From assembly GCA_003990745.1 (NCBI GenBank), contig RBNI01002956.1:1-17039 (forward strand): a stretch of DNA of 17,039 bases. Direction: 5' to 3'. Below, piece by piece: positions 1-7,320 of this stretch (positions are counted from its first letter, which is position 1; each line of letters starts with the position of its first letter). Below the pieces are notes generated by a model, which was given only the letters and a program-made list of their open reading frames with translations, did no database searches and was not told where the DNA came from. The translations under genes and the position numbers were made by a program. This DNA is from Jimgerdemannia flammicorona (Eukaryota; Mucoromycota; Endogonomycetes; Endogonales; Endogonaceae).

Positions 1-359
1 GAGGACAGCTTGGTGACTTCTTTGACAACTGGTAGGGTGGCTCGCTCCAGAATGAGCTGTGCGATTCTGTCACCTTCATTGACAGTATATGGCTGGTTCT
101 TGTGATTGACTAGCAGGACTTGCATTTTGCCTCAGAAGTCAGGATCAATGACTCCAGCACCAACATCCAATGAGTGCTTGAAGCTGAGGCCAGATCTTGG
201 TACAATTCTTGCATAATGTTCCTTGGGGATTTCGACTGAAAGGCCAGTTGGAATGAGCCTTCTCTCATGTGCCGGAATGGTGACTTGTTGTACTGCTCGA
301 AGGTCCAAACCAATGGCTCCTTCCGACTGTGCTTGAGGGATCTGGGCCTTGGGGTTGAC
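1..359 (-). pseudogene. dUTPase domain of element 1, fused in frame after gag (partial)
   Basis: dUTPases hydrolyse dUTP to dUMP and PPi and limit uracil incorporation into new cDNA. In the same frame as gag, after TGA 360-362, four of the five trimeric dUTPase motifs are readable: motif 1 EGAIGLDLRA, motif 2 VPRSGLS, motif 3 VGAGVIDPDF and motif 4 EGDRIAQLI. The glycine-rich motif 5 would lie off the left edge. The motif 3 aspartate is present, but the usual tyrosine is Phe, and the next codon is TGA (132-134) where most dUTPases have Arg, consistent with CGA to TGA. The domain follows the gag zinc knuckle directly, with no protease before it. This resembles the betaretroviral NC-dUTPase-protease order and differs from copy B in this window. 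Domain identity is very likely; function is unlikely given the nonsense codons. Confidence 0.88.
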
Positions 360-362
360 TCA

Positions 363-1406
363 TATGAAATTGAGTACAACTTCTTGTTCAACTGGTTGAC
401 CTTGAGTGTCTTTGGACAGGACCAGAATCCTCTTTGGTTCGGCAGTTTTCTTGGGACATTTGGTTGCAATGTGGCCAGGCTGATGGCAAAAGAAGCAGGC
501 TCCAGCCTTCTTGAGGCGCTCCTTTTCCTCGGGGGTAAGCTTGCCTTTCTTGTTCTTGTCAATGGTGTCTAGGTCCATGGGGGCAGGTCCAATGGTTCTG
601 ACTTTGGGTTCCTCCCTTCTGTAGTTGTTGTTATTGAAAGGTAGTCTCTTCTGTTCAAAGCAGTGACCGTAGGTGATGATATCAAACCTATCAGCAATTT
701 TCATTGCTGTATATAGGTCCTTGGGTTCTTCTAGTTCAACACAAACTCGGGTTTGACCTTTCAGGCCTCGGATGTACTTGTTGACCTTCTCATCTTCAGT
801 GACATGTGGTAATTCTAGCAGGATTGACAGGAATTGTGCATTGTATGCTTGCACAGACTTGAGTTGCTTGACATTTGCCAGATGGTCTCGTGCGGCCTTA
901 GTGCTATTGACTGGTTTGAATTGGTCTTGAATGGCATCAGTGAATTCACCCCAGGTCTTGATTCGGCCAGAGAATCTGGTATTCTGGACATGATTTCGCC
1001 ACCAGATTGCAGCATTCCCTCAGAGGAGTGTGGCGGCAAATTAGACTAGTGTTGCTTCTTCCAAATTGGTCAGCTCTCCATATTGCTCCAATTGGAAAAG
1101 CCAGGCATCAGTAGACAGTCCTTCTCTTTGACCATCAAAGATATCGGGCTTCTGAGGTTTGATAGTGACTACTGTTGGATGTATTGATGTCGGTGGAGGT
1201 GCAGAGGTGTGAGCAGAGGCCTTGCTCTCCTTTCTTTCTATGCGTTCTTGAAGTTGAGCAATCTGAGCTAGTGCATTCTGCAAAAGACTCTCGATGGCCC
1301 CATTTGACTGAGTAGGGTTTTGCTGTTCCTCTTCTTCTTGCTGATTGTAAGAGGCATTGCCTGGACCATAGGTACTGTATGAAGGGTCCCACCCGTTGTC
1401 CTCCAT
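363..1406 (-). pseudogene. gag: gag polyprotein of element 1 (two internal stops)
   Basis: Gag forms the virus-like particle and binds element RNA. The first ATG after the primer binding site is at 1406, and an in-frame TAG lies 14 codons upstream. Order: a Gln/Glu/Asn-rich N-terminus, a coiled-coil-like stretch (ALAQIAQLQERIERKES), a retrotransposon gag capsid region including GNAAIWWRNHV and FKPVNSTKAARDHL, the fungal-type PMDLDT linker, and a CCHC knuckle CFFCHQPGHIATKC at 456-497. Internal stops are TAA at 1041-1043 and TGA at 1020-1022; the second precedes GNAAIWW, where related gags usually have Arg, so CGA to TGA is likely. There is no frameshift over 348 codons. Gag ends at TGA 360-362 and the frame continues straight into dUTPase. 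That TGA could be a decayed codon or a former readthrough site; the sequence does not decide this. Confidence 0.87.
456..497 (-). other. CCHC zinc knuckle of element 1 gag
   Basis: The sequence CFFCHQPGHIATKC fits C-x2-C-x4-H-x4-C exactly. This is the nucleocapsid RNA-binding knuckle of retroviral and Ty3/gypsy Gag proteins. All four metal ligands are intact, unlike the knuckle of copy B. Confidence 0.92.
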
Positions 1407-1455
1407 AGTATTGTGACTGATATCTTGAGAGGTGTCTTGATAAGGCTAGGTGTAA

Positions 1456-1472
1456 CTTCACTGCTGCTACCA
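1456..1472 (-). other. Primer binding site of element 1
   Basis: On the minus strand TGGTAGCAGCAGTGAAG begins 2 bases after the LTR end (ACA, then CT, then TGG). A TGG start complements a tRNA 3' CCA, and this is the canonical site for minus-strand cDNA priming. I cannot name the tRNA. Confidence 0.7.
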
Positions 1473-1593
1473 AGTGTAACGGTTCTAGTTTCTAATTGAG
1501 GAAGCGACTAGTTCTGGTAATCCTAAGTAGCTCAAAGAGATACTAAGAGTTCAAGTATTCTCGAAGGATTTCTGAGAGAAAATATTCTAAAGC

Positions 1594-1599
1594 TTTATT
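1594..1599 (-). promoter_or_regulatory. Poly(A) signal of element 1 LTR
   Basis: AATAAA on the minus strand, just downstream of the TATA box. The same TATA-then-AATAAA order occurs in the LTRs of the array. In the 3' LTR it would direct 3' end formation of the genomic RNA. Confidence 0.55.
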
Positions 1600-1616
1600 C
1601 GTGAGAACAAAGGAGA

Positions 1617-1624
1617 TATTTATA
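1617..1624 (-). promoter_or_regulatory. TATA box of element 1 LTR
   Basis: Minus strand TATAAATA, in the context TTGTATAAATATCTC. Nearly the same context surrounds the TATA box of the other gypsy family (2975-2982 and 10348-10355). It is followed 17 bases downstream by a poly(A) signal. It is the expected start of U3-driven transcription. Confidence 0.65.
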
Positions 1625-1878
1625 CAAGATCTGAAAGAAGGATCCGGAAGGATCTGAGAAATCAAAGGAAAATGCCAAGAGGAAAGTTCTCGGCAAAGAT
1701 AACAAATGATGACAAATGAAGTTCTACAAGTTTCCAGGACATTCAGTGACTAACTAAATAAGTACTAGTTAATGCTCGGTGCCAAGAAGGGGATTTCTAA
1801 GTACGCGGAAAGTGCTGGAAGATTATAGAATATTCAAGAAAGACAGAGAAAAGAAATAAACTATGCTAAAATGTTACA

Positions 1879-2690
1879 AAACTTCTGAATAGAGCAGTGT
1901 TCTTATCCTCTGATTTTCTTTACTACCTCCTATATAGGTGGTCATTTCAGCAAACTTCTTAGCAAGTTCCTCCATAGGGTTACTGTTTCTCTGCTACTTA
2001 GTAGCTCTTGGCTGAGATGTGTTTCAGTTGATCACTATGGTAGGAATCACACTGGTTATCTTAAGTACTTCAATTCTAACTCCAGTGACTTTTTTCATTG
2101 TGTAGTCTTATAGATGTCTGACTATTCAGTATCACTGAGTATAGGTGACCTTCTGTGGTAAATCCAGGACTACTGGTGATGAGCAGATGGTCATAGCTAT
2201 CTCTGGGTGAACTCCTTTCATAGAGATCTTAATCTCAGATAGCATTAGCATAATTGGCAAGAATTATCTAATATCAGATTCTGGTGTAGAATGTGTTTGG
2301 ATCCTCACTCATTCCTTGGCATATTATATTGAGCTTATTCTTCAGAGCTTACTTGATCTTATCTGTATAGTAGGTGGCTCAGAGTCAGGCCATCTATACT
2401 GTCAGTATAGTATTGGCATCATTTCCTACATAAGTAGAGCTACAAATACTGCTCTTGCAGGACCTTATAGGCTAAAAGATATAAGAACTACTTGCTATGC
2501 TACTGTCAGAGTTCTTACAGTAGTATACTGCTTGAAATTATCAATAAAGGTGATAATTGATTTATCTGAGATATATCTATAGAATACTAGTAGTCTTATA
2601 TCTATCTTGTCTAGATGTCTTGATTCAATTTATATAGTTGTTTGAGTAGTAGTAATTGTTTGTTATTTAGCTTAAAAGTGAGGGATTTAT
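1879..2690 (-). pseudogene. gag: gag fragment of copy C, heavily decayed
   Basis: Translation of the minus strand in shifting frames gives blocks that match gag of copy B. YTDKIKQALKNKL...MSEDPNTFYT matches B's YTEEIKQALKDQL...LSEDPNLFYT (21 of 29 residues by eye), and further blocks are MKGVHPEIAM and MEELAKKFAEMTTYI. The fragment holds the N-terminal and capsid part of gag and stops at element 1 just before the zinc knuckle. It has several frameshifts and many stops, so no product is expected. It contains no CpG at all. Its divergence from copy B gag is far greater than that between the two neighbouring LTRs. A plus-strand ORF at 2316-2582 is a chance ORF inside this fragment. Confidence 0.82.
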
Positions 2691-2699
2691 CTTGAATCA

Positions 2700-2716
2700 C
2701 CAGTCAATGGGCACTA
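2700..2716 (-). other. Decayed primer binding site of copy C
   Basis: Minus strand TAGTGCCCATTGACTGG, 3 bases after the LTR end. It matches the copy B site (TGGTGCCCATTGGCTAG) except for G-to-A changes, including the TGG start, and a short change at the far end. Loss of the TGG would prevent pairing with tRNA CCA. Confidence 0.6.
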
Positions 2717-2949
2717 AATTGTAATGTAGTAGATGCATAACTGTTGTCATGTAGTGGTCGCTAAGTCCTTCAAATATGCCAGATTCTCTTCAAGGTATAT
2801 CTCTTAGACTAACTCAAGTTTGTTATAAGTAAGTTCTTTTTGGAGTATCTTCCCAAGGTCTTATAGTCCTCAAACTTCTTATCTTTAACTGTCTTGTTAT
2901 CTCTTAGATTGCTTACAAGAAAGTGTGTGTAAGTGAAATCAGAACTGAC

Positions 2950-2982
2950 TTTATTTCAGAGGAAATAAGAGAGATATTTATA
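2950..2982 (-). promoter_or_regulatory. TATA box and poly(A) signal of the left array LTR
   Basis: Minus strand TATAAATA at 2975-2982 is followed by AATAAA at 2950-2955. The context TGTATAAATATCTC is almost the same as in the unrelated element 1 LTR, and the arrangement is kept in the right array LTR. Confidence 0.62.
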
Positions 2983-3130
2983 CAAAATATAATTCAATGG
3001 TTGCTAAGATATAAAGCTAAATATAAATTCTAATAACTATAATAAAATGCCAGGACAGGAAAAACTGCTAAGTTCCAGGGTCAGCACTGATGGTTGTACA
3101 GTTCAAGATGCTGGTATAATTTGGTATCAC

Positions 3131-3305
3131 ATCAGAATACCAGTGCTGGTATTATTCAGTGTTACCTCAGAATGCCAGTGCTGGTATTATTCAGTATTAC
3201 CTCAGAATACCAGTGCTGGCATTATTCAGTATTACCTCAGAATGCCAGTGCTGGCATTATTCAGTGTTACCTCAGAATGCTGGTGCTGGTATTATTCAGT
3301 GTAAT
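3131..3305 (-). repeat. Five 35-bp tandem repeats in U3 of the left LTR
   Basis: Five units of exactly 35 bp start at 3131, 3166, 3201, 3236 and 3271. The plus-strand core is AATGCCAGTGCTGG then TATTATTCAGTGTTAC. A degenerate sixth unit precedes them (about 3100-3130). The last unit runs into the LTR terminus, so the LTR inverted end is part of a repeat unit. Because 35 is not a multiple of three, the repeats open ORFs by chance in each frame; no protein is implied. Confidence 0.92.
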
Positions 3306-3312
3306 AAGGAAC

Positions 3313-4350
3313 TTAGAGCAGAATGTTCAGAATCATAGGAGCTTCATCCTCATTATCAGAGGTCAGGATGTCTTTGAAGGAGATGAGGTCCACAAATTTG
3401 TCATGTAGGTCACATGTTTCACACACTTCACATGCTTCATTGTCTTGCATATGTCATGTGGGATGATGTCATCGCTGATGATATCATCATGTTCAGTAGT
3501 AGGGAAATTGAGAACAAGGAGATCTGGAACTCTCCAGTCTATGAGGTTCTCTTCCACAAAATAGGGAATAAATGTGGGGTCTTGGGGAGGTCTAACCTGA
3601 ATGCTTGGGCCTTGGAATACTGAGATCAATCCTTGCAGAAATTGGTCTGAGTTATCCTGAAGGATAGGATGCCAGAAGTCTTCTACTTTATCACTATTGA
3701 GAGTGATAGTAGACTGGGTTTCTGTAGCCACCCTGGCTTCTAGTGCATTGATATAGCAGGATGACAGGTCTCTGAAATCTGAGACTCTAATATACTCCAA
3801 GTTGGGGATCAACCATAGTGTATGTCTGAAGATCTGATAGATCTTCTTAGCCATCCTTACCTCACGTATATCTATGGAAGTGGTATCTTGTAGCTCTTGA
3901 GGGCTGGCCTGTGGGAACTCCCAGCAGAGGAGGTTTCCTATTTCATACTCTTGCTACATTTGGAGGCATTCAGTGGCAATAGTGATCCTTGTTTCCATTT
4001 CGCAGTGGTAGAGAATATAGTAATAGGAGTTACCAGTACCCAGGTTGACACTAGGAGTCCTTCTTAAGTGGGTCCTCATGGCTCTTCTGATGTCTTGGAA
4101 CATCCTTTCTTTGACTGAGATGCCTTGGTGGTTCCTTGACCTTGAGGTTTGGTGGACAGCAGGCATTTCATTTGTAGTGAGTCTTTGAGCTATTTTGGGA
4201 TTGGTGGGTCTTGTTGGTTGCTGTTACTGTGGTTCCTTGATCCTTCTTTTATATTTCTCAAGATGCTTGTACTGTGGTCACAATGACTCACAGTTAGTCA
4301 TCATTGCTCATCTCATATGCCATATGATCTTCTTGTGCTCCGATCTGGTG
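3313..4350 (-). pseudogene. ORF3 of copy B: unrecognised protein downstream of integrase
   Basis: After integrase and before the 3' LTR the minus strand encodes a protein-like sequence that I do not recognise. Well-supported blocks are a basic stretch (KYKRRIKEP), MPAVHQTSRSRNHQGISVKE, the 3854-3363 block (163 codons), and the acidic end ILTSDDEDEAPMILNILL as it reads in the right copy. The stop TAA is at 3313-3315, six bases from the LTR. I see no transmembrane segment or signal peptide, so an envelope is not supported. Breaks: TAG just after LQM (near 3954), an apparent TAA in a Gln run, possible shifts upstream of about 4290, and a 4-bp deletion near 3443 relative to the right copy, which moves the frame before the acidic tail. 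The start is unknown. The tail recurs at 10686-11319, so this was an element gene. Confidence 0.68.
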
Positions 4351-4721
4351 GCTTACAAGGAAAGACTGTCTCCTGTACTGATGTCATCATTCTGGAGTCA
4401 CCATTATATCTTTCTCCTGAATAAGGATCTTCTCAAGTATCCTTATTCATTAGTCCAGTTCTGAAAAATTTTCTGATCCCATAACCTCTGGCAAGGGGTC
4501 GAAAAGTGGTATTTATAAGCTGGTGTCTTCCCTTTGTATTTTGGTGTGATGGTGGAGGGTCACTCCCTTCATATAGAGTAAGGGCTTGATTCTGATCTTG
4601 ACTAATCAGTTGATGATTTGAATTCCTCTAGCTTTGAAAGTCTTATAGATGAGTAGTTGCTGGTGCCATATCCCTTAGAGAATGGTCCAGACAGATAGCC
4701 TACTGGTCATGAGACATGCTA
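4351..4721 (-). other. Region between ORF3 remnant and integrase, probably decayed coding sequence
   Basis: No clean ORF is present. On the minus strand between about 4460 and 4690 one frame reads QQLLIYKTFKARGIQIIN, a stop, then LVKIRIKPLLYMKGVTLHHH, which looks coding and may be the N-terminal part of ORF3 or a linker. Another frame nearer 4350 reads SFLVSHQIGAQEDHMAYEM. I cannot join these with confidence and assign no function. No hairpin, RNA gene or promoter stood out. The plus-strand ORF at 4195-4464 has no supporting features. Confidence 0.4.
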
Positions 4722-5990
4722 TTATGATTCGCAGACTAGAACCTCATAGACAGTCATCATGTTTTGCTTCTCTTGTATAGGTTCATGGTACTTCTTGAGT
4801 CTGTTCCTATGTACTATGGTAGGTAGTATGGTCTCTGAGATTTTTCTAAGCCAGAAGGTGGTTCCCTTAATATCCTGTACATAGAAGGGTCCTTCCCATT
4901 TAGGCTCCAGTTTTTGCAACCATGAGGCTTCTACCATATTTTGATATAGTAGAACCATTTCTCCAATTCGGATGGGTTCTAGGACCTTGTGATTCTTTTC
5001 CACATTCTTTCTTATCAGTGCTTGTAACTTGATAATATAATCTTCAGCCTTCTTCCTGATTTGATATAGTCTCTGGATTTCTGCATCAACCTGTCTTCAA
5101 GTTAGGTCTAGATTTGTGGCTGAGGTTCCATTAGAATATTTTTCTCCAAAGAGCAGCTCTCTTGGGGTAAAGTGTGTGCTCTATGACTGTATGTCTCATA
5201 GGACAGAGAGGGTGGTTGGGAGATAGTTATCTCAATTTTCATATGTCTCTGAGATCTTCACTAGGATGTTCTTGAGGGTCTTGTTGGTTCTCTCTGTCTG
5301 TCCATTTTCTTGAAGGTGGTATGCAGTGGTCTTGATGTACTGAATCTTGTATTTCTGATATATTATCTCATAGAATCCATTGACAAATTCTGTACTACAG
5401 TCTGTTGTGATTTGCTTTGGTATCTTGTAGCAGCAGATGATTTCTTAGTGCAGAAAGTCAGCTATAGAGAGGACATTGGCTTCTTATAATGCTCCTGCCT
5501 CTATCTATTTGGTGAAGAGGTCTACAATAACTATAATATAGTGGTTTCCTGATAATGTTACTGGTAGTGGCCAAATGATATCCATTGCAATGTGGTGGAA
5601 GGGGATAGGCTCAATTTTTGATGACCCGAGTGCCTGGTCTTGCTGATCTTATTTCTATTTTTGCCACTTGTCACACCCTTTGACAAATTGGTACAGGTCT
5701 TCTTCCATCTTGAGCCACCATATAGTTCTTCTTACCTTATTGTACATATGTGTTAGTTCCTCCTAAGTATCCTTGCTTATATACTTCCTTCATTACTTAA
5801 TACTTCTTGTATTTGGGTATTACTAGCTTTCCTCCTTTTCTAAGTATAGTGTTGTCTAGTTCAAACTGTTTCCAAGTCTGGTTGATGATGGTGATTGTCC
5901 AGGATTCGAGGTGGTTGGGCATCTTCCACTGCCCAAGGTAGCTGATTAATCCATAGTATAGCTTCTTATTCATGTTGAATAGTCTTGATG
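4722..5990 (-). pseudogene. pol: Integrase domain of copy B pol (broken)
   Basis: Integrase inserts the cDNA into the genome. The catalytic triad is readable in one frame: Asp in AMDIIWPLPV (5580-5582), Asp in ITTDCSTEF (5400-5402) and Glu in ENGQTERTN (5292-5294). The last two are separated by exactly 35 residues, as in DD35E. The N-terminal zinc finger is damaged: GCDKWQK has Trp where the second Cys of the HHCC set is expected. The C-terminal part (stop at 4722) contains a GPY/F-type module, LEPKWEGPFYV, and VHRNRLKKYHEP. Many TAG, TAA and TGA codons interrupt it. The frame shifts twice relative to RNase H, near 6000 and between about 5790 and 5720. Position after RNase H makes the element Ty3/gypsy rather than copia. 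Confidence 0.88.
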
Positions 5991-6004
5991 GGGGTGTTTT
6001 GGGG

Positions 6005-6390
6005 TGTCCTTGAGAGTGTATCAGCATTGGTGTTAGTTCTTCCTGAGCAGTGCTTGACAGTACAGTCATACTCTTACAGCCTGTAGATCTATCTGATATA
6101 TATTCCTTTGGAGTTCAAAGTGTAGAATAGCCAGGCAAGAGCAGAATGGTCTGTTTGAATGGTGAAGTATTTCCTGGCTAGGTAGTAGTGGAACTTGTCT
6201 ACTATCCAAACTACTGCTAAGCATTCAAGCTTGCATGACTCATAGTTCTGTTCTGCTCTGTAGGTACCTTAGCTTGCATAGGAGATGACATATTCATGTC
6301 TATCTTTCTTCTAAGCTAGGACTGCTCTAAGTCCTATGGCACTCACATCTGTCTGCAGGATGAATTCTAGGTTCCAATCTGGTCTTCTGA
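6005..6390 (-). pseudogene. pol: RNase H domain of copy B pol
   Basis: RNase H degrades the RNA of the RNA:DNA hybrid during reverse transcription. The frame is the same as RT. Visible landmarks are QTDVSAIG (first Asp), the Glu region ESCKLECLAVVW, QTDHSALAWLF (Asp) and NADTLSRTP (final Asp), the usual Ty3/gypsy RNase H set. Stops include TAG in AVLA-stop-KK, where relatives have Gln (CAG to TAG), and a TAA after SYAS. A frameshift follows the NADTLSR motif. Together with RT upstream and integrase downstream, this is a confident domain call in a dead gene. Confidence 0.85.
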
Positions 6391-7320
6391 GGATAGGTAC
6401 TTAGGTCAACCTGGTCTTGAGTTCATTGAAGATTTCTTGGCTCTCCTTGGTCCATTCAAATTTGGTTTCCTTCTTCAGTAGCTCATAGATAGGTACTGCA
6501 ATGTTAGAGTATCCTTTGATGAACCTTCTGTAGTAGCTGGCCAGTCCAAGGAAGGCATGGACTTCTGTGGTTGTTCTGGGTCTCAGGTAGGCTGCAATAG
6601 CCTCAATCTTCATGGGGTCTGTATGGATTCTGGTCTGGTTGATGAGGTGTCCTAGGTAGGCAATTTCCTGGGCTACAAATTTACATTTCTTGGGCTTGAT
6701 ATAAAGGCCATGCTCCTTGAGCTTCTTGAGGGCTAGCTGTATATGATTGATATGTTCCCATATAATATTGCTGAAGATAATCACATCATCAACATAGACA
6801 AAGAGCTATTTTCAAATCTCATTGCTGAAGACTCTGTTCATCATTCACTGAAAACTTGCTGGGGCATTACACATTCTGAATGGTATTCACAGGTAGATAT
6901 AGGTGGTATCAGATATGATAAAGGCTGATTTCTCACTGGCATCTTGAGTGAGACCAATCTGATGGAAGCCTGAGAACAGATCCAAGGTGGTGTAGTATTT
7001 GGCTTCACTTCCAAGAGTGGTAAGAATTTCTTGAATATTTGGCAAGGGCTACCTATCCTTCTTAGCAATGGCATTGAGCTTCCTATAGTCAATGCAGAGT
7101 CTTGGTGCAAACTCTCCAGGCTTGCTTCCTTTCTTTGGGGCAAGGACAATGGGTGAGGCCCAGGGGCTGATAGCTTGCTTGATGATTCTGGCTTCTTTCA
7201 TTTCCTTGAGTTCTGCTCACAGCCATTCTCTGTAGGCAGGTGGTATGGGTCTGGCTTTCTGGTAGATGGGCTTGGTATCACTAGTGTCAACTTTGTGGTA
7301 GTACTTGGGTTCTTGATTGT
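6391..7320 (-). pseudogene. pol: Reverse transcriptase domain of copy B pol
   Basis: The RT copies element RNA into cDNA. In frame with the dUTPase ORF the blocks appear in order: KPIYQKARPIPPAYREW, SPWASPIVLAPKKG, RLCIDYRKLNAI, TTLDLFSGFHQIGL, NAPASFQ-stop-MMNRVF, FVYVDDVIIFS (the two Asp codons at 6785-6790), KCKFVAQEIAYLGHLI and AFLGLASYYRRFIKGYS. The YVDD catalytic pair is intact. Stops at TGA 7217-7219, TAG 7049-7051, TGA 6887-6889, TGA 6845-6847 and others break it. The FQ-stop-MMN site is FQRMMN in relatives, so CGA to TGA is the likely change. There is no frameshift within RT. Domain identity is certain; activity is not possible from this copy. Confidence 0.93.

Larger units (their letters stand above)
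1..1878 (-). mobile_element. Ty3/gypsy-like LTR retrotransposon, element 1 (5' part, runs off left edge)
   Basis: Read on the minus strand this is LTR, primer binding site, gag with a CCHC knuckle, then a dUTPase domain, cut by the window edge. The outer boundary at 1878 is defined by the LTR inverted ends (TGTAAC/GTTACA) and by an abrupt change in composition: the neighbour 1879-2719 has no CpG, whereas this LTR has nine. The element lies inside a gag fragment of another family (copy C), so it is a nested, younger insertion. The Ty3/gypsy call rests on the gag type; RT and integrase would lie beyond position 1. The coding part carries four in-frame nonsense codons but no frameshift. A 5-bp target duplication cannot be tested because the other LTR is outside the window; bases 1879-1883 (aaact) are the candidate. 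Confidence 0.88.
1475..1878 (-). repeat. 5' LTR of element 1 (404 bp)
   Basis: The LTR has perfect 6-bp inverted ends, TGTAAC and GTTACA, with the usual TG/CA termini, and is followed (minus sense) by a primer binding site and gag. It holds a TATA box and a poly(A) signal. Nine CpG dinucleotides remain, against none in the 841 bp beside it, so the LTR is much less decayed than its target. Its partner LTR lies outside the window, so identity between the two could not be checked. Confidence 0.87.
2720..3306 (-). repeat. LTR between copies B and C (587 bp)
   Basis: Direct repeat of 10118-10679. The block 2761-3100 aligns without gaps to 10134-10473 with 16 differences, all transitions. The ends read TGTAA and TAATA on the plus strand; the other copy's ends are TGTTA and TAACA. 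It is the 3' LTR of copy B (ORF3 ends 6 bases to the right) and also the 5' LTR of copy C (primer site and gag to the left). It is about 25 bp longer than the other LTR because the end next to the primer site looks partly duplicated (TGTAATGTAGT, then TGTCATGTAGT). TATA box, poly(A) signal and five 35-bp repeats are present. Confidence 0.88.

Noticed and set aside
3131..3305. Possible CRISPR array
   Set aside because: The units are contiguous tandem repeats with no spacers, inside a eukaryotic LTR.
3047..3408. Two overlapping plus-strand ORFs encoding repeated Leu/Tyr/Ser peptides (also 10420-10677)
   Set aside because: They are generated by the 35-bp tandem repeats in the LTR; the unit is not a multiple of three, so peptide repeats appear in every frame.
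2670..3942. A single 1.2-kb LTR matching 10070-11319
   Set aside because: The repeat includes gag leader, primer site and ORF3 coding sequence, and homology on the left copy runs on in frame. The inverted ends TGTTA/TAACA define a shorter LTR of 562-587 bp.
3313..4350. ORF3 as a retroviral-type envelope gene
   Set aside because: Position fits, but no signal peptide, transmembrane helix or fusion-like segment is visible; left as unknown.
4195..4464. Plus-strand ORF of 89 codons between LTR and integrase
   Set aside because: Unsupported hydrophobic ORF opposite the ORF3 remnant; no homologous open frame and no motif.
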